IMG/VR virus record: IMGVR_UViG_3300042558_000542
Coordinates: 1-30,188 of that record
From: a virus
Strand: one strand, 5' to 3'
Length of the DNA stretch: 30,188 bases
In this document: positions 27,698 through 30,188 of the stretch, one piece after another
How the letters are laid out: every line of letters starts with the position of its first letter
Numbering within the stretch: position 1 is the stretch's first letter
Made by a program: the position numbers and the translations under genes
Notes under the pieces: generated by a model
Database searches by the model: none
What the model was told of the DNA's origin: nothing
Seen by the model: the letters and a program-made list of their open reading frames with translations, nothing else

Positions 27698-29752
27698 TTA
27701 TTTTAATACTTTTACTTTGAATGTTGCTGATGCAGGGTTATGGCTTCCGCTACCATAATTATTAAAACGAATTGTAACTGTGTTAGTGGCACTAACCCAA
27801 GCGGTATAGCAGCTATGAGGCTGTATGGCTGCATTTGGTACTCCTATAGCCACTACGTCTCCTTCTGAAGCGCCTGTTACAGTTATTGTTAAATCTGATG
27901 CATTTCCATTGCCAGTATTCGGAAAGTCAAGAGTAGCAGAACCAGATAACCAGTAGTCTCCAATATCTACAACTCCGTTGAAACCTGCACTATAAGTTAC
28001 TCCATTTGCTTTAACTCTTTGTGCTAAAGTTCCAGATGAATCAGGAAAGCTAATTTGACTATATTGGTCACGGATATTATTAAATCTAACTTGTTTTGAT
28101 AAAGATGTAGGCGTAAAATATCTATCAAATCCTAATTCACTAATTTTTAATCTTGAGCTATCAAATGTATTGCGAAAAATAATTTCTCCACTTGTATTTT
28201 CAGCACCTGAAAAATCTAAACTTGTTATTGATACTGCTGTTTTACCTAGAGGAGTTTTAATATTCAAGCTATCGGTTGTGGTGTTTCCAGCTGTTGTAAC
28301 CTGCTCTAAGGTAGGAATCCAACCTGGGAAGGCACCTGTAAATCTTCTTACCTGACCATTTGATGAGTTAATCACCAATAAGTCATTAGCAGAAGTATCT
28401 GCTGTTACAGGAGTAGTAGACAATGTTAAGGTATCCCTAACCCTTGCCCTTCCATTTACATCGAATCTAAACCCAGTATTAACAGTATCCCCAATAAGTA
28501 CATTGTTATTGTTTCTTATAAACATTGAAGGGTTAGCCCTTGTATTGCCAAGATATATACCACTACCAGCTGTCCAAAAAGAACTCCCCACATATAAGCT
28601 GCCATAGTTAGCAAAAAGTATATCTGTCTCAGTCCCATTATGTGTGATAGCACCATACCAGTTTGAGTTCCATCCTCCATTACTTGCAGGTCTTAAATCT
28701 ATCCTTGCTCTATTCCCTGACGTAGCTCTAAACTCTATTGGAGCAAAAGGAACACTTCCATCTCCAGTATAACTACCAAACTTAGCATATAAATTATCAA
28801 CTATAATAGAATCAGTCTTTACACCACCATTTACATTCAGCTTATACGTGCTGTCAGTTGCTGTTCCTCCTATGTTTACGCTACCATTAGCAAAAAATCT
28901 TGTAGTGTCGCTGCTTGACGCAATACTTAATCTTCTTGATGGAAGAGATATTGTAGTGTTCTCAATTAGAGAACCTCCTAATTTCACATTCTTATCTGAA
29001 TGCGTAAGACCATTTGTAGAAGTTGAAATACCAATACTGTCCTTTAGAGCATACGTTTGATTGTTCTGCGTATAGTATATGCTGTCCATTCCTACTATCC
29101 TAAATATTGATGACACGAAGTTTGTAGAAGATGTAGCACTTGGTACAGTATCTCTGGCTGGGAAGAATATAGTAGACAACTCTATTTCATCCCCATTAAC
29201 AACTGGCTTATTAGGTCTTACATTAGGTACTCCTGTTCTTATGATAGGTCCTGTCTTAGTAAGCACAATGACATCAAGCCTTGAAGTGCTGTCAGCCACT
29301 TTAACTGTAGCAGTGAGTAATGAATTATTTACTCTTCTATAGAAAACTCCGTTTATAAATGCAGAATAAGGAGCTATTGCAAAGTTCTTTTTAGACATTT
29401 GGTTCTGCGTTACCTCTCCTCCAAATACAAGTTTTGTCAAATAATCCATACCAACTCTCTTCCAACGCTGACCAGTATACTCCCACAAAGAGGAATCTCT
29501 TGGAGGGCAGGTTGCTGGAGCAGGATTACAAGCAGAGTCTGGTCTTGCTACAAAGATTATGTAACCTCTACCAGGCCATCCAGTGCCAGTTAATGGGGCT
29601 ACAGGTGTATCCGCCATAATAGGCACAGCCATCCAGTTTTGAGCATTTATCCTTGTAACAGTAATGCCCTGCGGACCACCAACTGCCATCGGGACTTGAG
29701 CAAAAGAAAATGCGCTAATAAAGCATAAAACAAAGACTAACAAAAACCTCAT
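27698..29752 (-). CDS. Tail-fibre-like protein with Sec signal peptide, 684 aa
   Basis: The first 18 residues, MRFLLVFVLCFISAFSFA, form a clear Sec signal peptide with an AXA-like cleavage site before QVPMAVGG. This is unusual for a virion protein. The rest is Ser/Thr/Asn/Gly-rich with beta-helix-like segments (KLNVNGGVKTDSI, FRFDVNGRARV) of the kind seen in tail fibres, and a beta-rich C-terminal knob from about res. 600. No proteolytic tail chaperone domain was seen. It may be a fibre passing through the envelope, or a surface protein expressed in lysogens. Confidence 0.7.
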   Translation of the reverse strand: MRFLLVFVLCFISAFSFAQVPMAVGGPQGITVTRINAQNWMAVPIMADTPVAPLTGTGWPGRGYIIFVARPDSACNPAPATCPPRDSSLWEYTGQRWKRVGMDYLTKLVFGGEVTQNQMSKKNFAIAPYSAFINGVFYRRVNNSLLTATVKVADSTSRLDVIVLTKTGPIIRTGVPNVRPNKPVVNGDEIELSTIFFPARDTVPSATSSTNFVSSIFRIVGMDSIYYTQNNQTYALKDSIGISTSTNGLTHSDKNVKLGGSLIENTTISLPSRRLSIASSSDTTRFFANGSVNIGGTATDSTYKLNVNGGVKTDSIIVDNLYAKFGSYTGDGSVPFAPIEFRATSGNRARIDLRPASNGGWNSNWYGAITHNGTETDILFANYGSLYVGSSFWTAGSGIYLGNTRANPSMFIRNNNNVLIGDTVNTGFRFDVNGRARVRDTLTLSTTPVTADTSANDLLVINSSNGQVRRFTGAFPGWIPTLEQVTTAGNTTTDSLNIKTPLGKTAVSITSLDFSGAENTSGEIIFRNTFDSSRLKISELGFDRYFTPTSLSKQVRFNNIRDQYSQISFPDSSGTLAQRVKANGVTYSAGFNGVVDIGDYWLSGSATLDFPNTGNGNASDLTITVTGASEGDVVAIGVPNAAIQPHSCYTAWVSATNTVTIRFNNYGSGSHNPASATFKVKVLK

Positions 29753-29753
29753 A

Positions 29754-30188
29754 TTAATAGAATTGAATTACAAATATTTCTCCGTTTACTATAGTGTCTC
29801 CTATTCCTGTAAGGTTAACGGTAGAACCTCCCTTAAACCAATCGTAGAAGTTCAATGCGTTTCTTACGATACGTATCCTCTTATTGAGTATTCTTGCATC
29901 AGTGAATGATGTAAGTCCTGCTGTAATATCCACTCCTCCAACAAGTACAATGTCATCAGGAAGGGTAGTTCCAGCACCACCACCACCAGGTACTGATGGG
30001 ATTGCCAAATAATCATCATTCAACCCAACAAATGTAGTAGCACCTGTGTTGTATATCGGGAGCTGTCTGCCGAAGTCGTAGATTGTTATTCTACTTATTA
30101 ACAGCGATACAGCTCTATTTTTACTCTCTTGATTGATATATTGCGACTGATAAGACCACGATACAGCCTTCTTAAGTATATATATCAA
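29754..30188 (-). CDS. Partial structural protein, at least 144 aa (runs off the right edge)
   Basis: The frame is open to the edge of the window (start not seen, since a TTG-like codon at the edge is only apparent). Visible features: helix SYQSQYINQESKNRAVSLLISRI, FGRQLPIYNTG, a Gly-rich PGGGGAG loop and a beta-rich C-terminus (VDITAGLTSF, VNLTGIGDTIVNGEIFVIQFY). Probably a tail or fibre component. It ends 1 nt before the signal-peptide fibre gene and is expressed first in that order. Confidence 0.65.
   Translation of the reverse strand: MIYILKKAVSWSYQSQYINQESKNRAVSLLISRITIYDFGRQLPIYNTGATTFVGLNDDYLAIPSVPGGGGAGTTLPDDIVLVGGVDITAGLTSFTDARILNKRIRIVRNALNFYDWFKGGSTVNLTGIGDTIVNGEIFVIQFY

Noticed and set aside
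1-30188. CRISPR array, insertion sequence, integrase or retroelement
   Set aside because: No regularly spaced repeats, transposase, integrase or reverse transcriptase motifs were seen in any frame.

Overview
This AT-rich window looks like part of the genome of a tailed bacteriophage (or prophage) of a Bacteroidetes host. The evidence is: (i) start codons preceded by A/C-rich, almost G-free leaders in place of Shine-Dalgarno sites; (ii) a promoter with the Bacteroidetes TTTG / TAnnTTTG spacing; (iii) early genes of Bacteroidetes-phage type, such as a BT4734-like primase-helicase; (iv) lysis and tail-fibre genes. No integrase, terminase, portal or capsid gene lies in the window. The right edge cuts a gene that runs on beyond it.

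Layout. Bases 1-602 have no convincing gene but hold a GC-rich stacked hairpin and a good promoter. Bases 603-1037 encode one unknown protein. Bases 1038-1776 are noncoding and dense in inverted repeats: a three-way-junction-like fold, a candidate pseudoknot, a 12-bp stem and a 48-nt tRNA-like minihelix. Bases 1777-9989 are a plus-strand run of small early genes: zinc-ribbon proteins, lipoproteins and membrane microproteins, a 515-aa conserved phage protein with an acidic repeat tail, an M20-like zinc peptidase, an orphan OmpR-type winged helix, and one inverted gene at 7399-7659. Rho-independent terminators sit inside this run, just before the next gene, with no obvious new promoter.

Bases 10000-17903 are the DNA metabolism block: ERF single-strand annealing protein, RecE-like exonuclease, an SSB-like protein with an acidic DDLPF tail, primase-helicase, two separate proteins carrying only a DnaA domain-IV-like DNA-binding module, a ribbon-helix-helix protein, a PD-(D/E)XK nuclease and a RusA resolvase. 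Together they can make ends, anneal strands, load a replicative helicase and resolve branches.

At about 17990 transcription converges on a perfect hairpin, and all genes to the right are on the minus strand. Read in their own direction (right to left) they are: structural and fibre proteins (30188 to 21699), including a fibre with a Sec signal peptide, a BppU-like Ig protein, a collagen-motif fibre and two paralogous beta-rich adhesins, one with a discoidin domain inserted; a DUF1353 protein; a lysis cassette (small membrane proteins/holin candidates, a one-piece spanin, a microprotein, a T7-lysozyme-like amidase); a degenerate 90-nt tRNA-like element; a DnaQ-like exonuclease with a zinc ribbon; and a small acidic protein.

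Several genes were added that are shorter than about 60 codons (2121, 2305, 2503, 3054, 4368, 8176, 8396, 11433, 11585, 16416, 19942- and 21181-). Starts of five genes were moved to internal ATGs that fit the leader or a lipoprotein signal (7659-, 13065, 14899, 16600, 20518-). All function calls come from reading motifs by eye; no database search was run.
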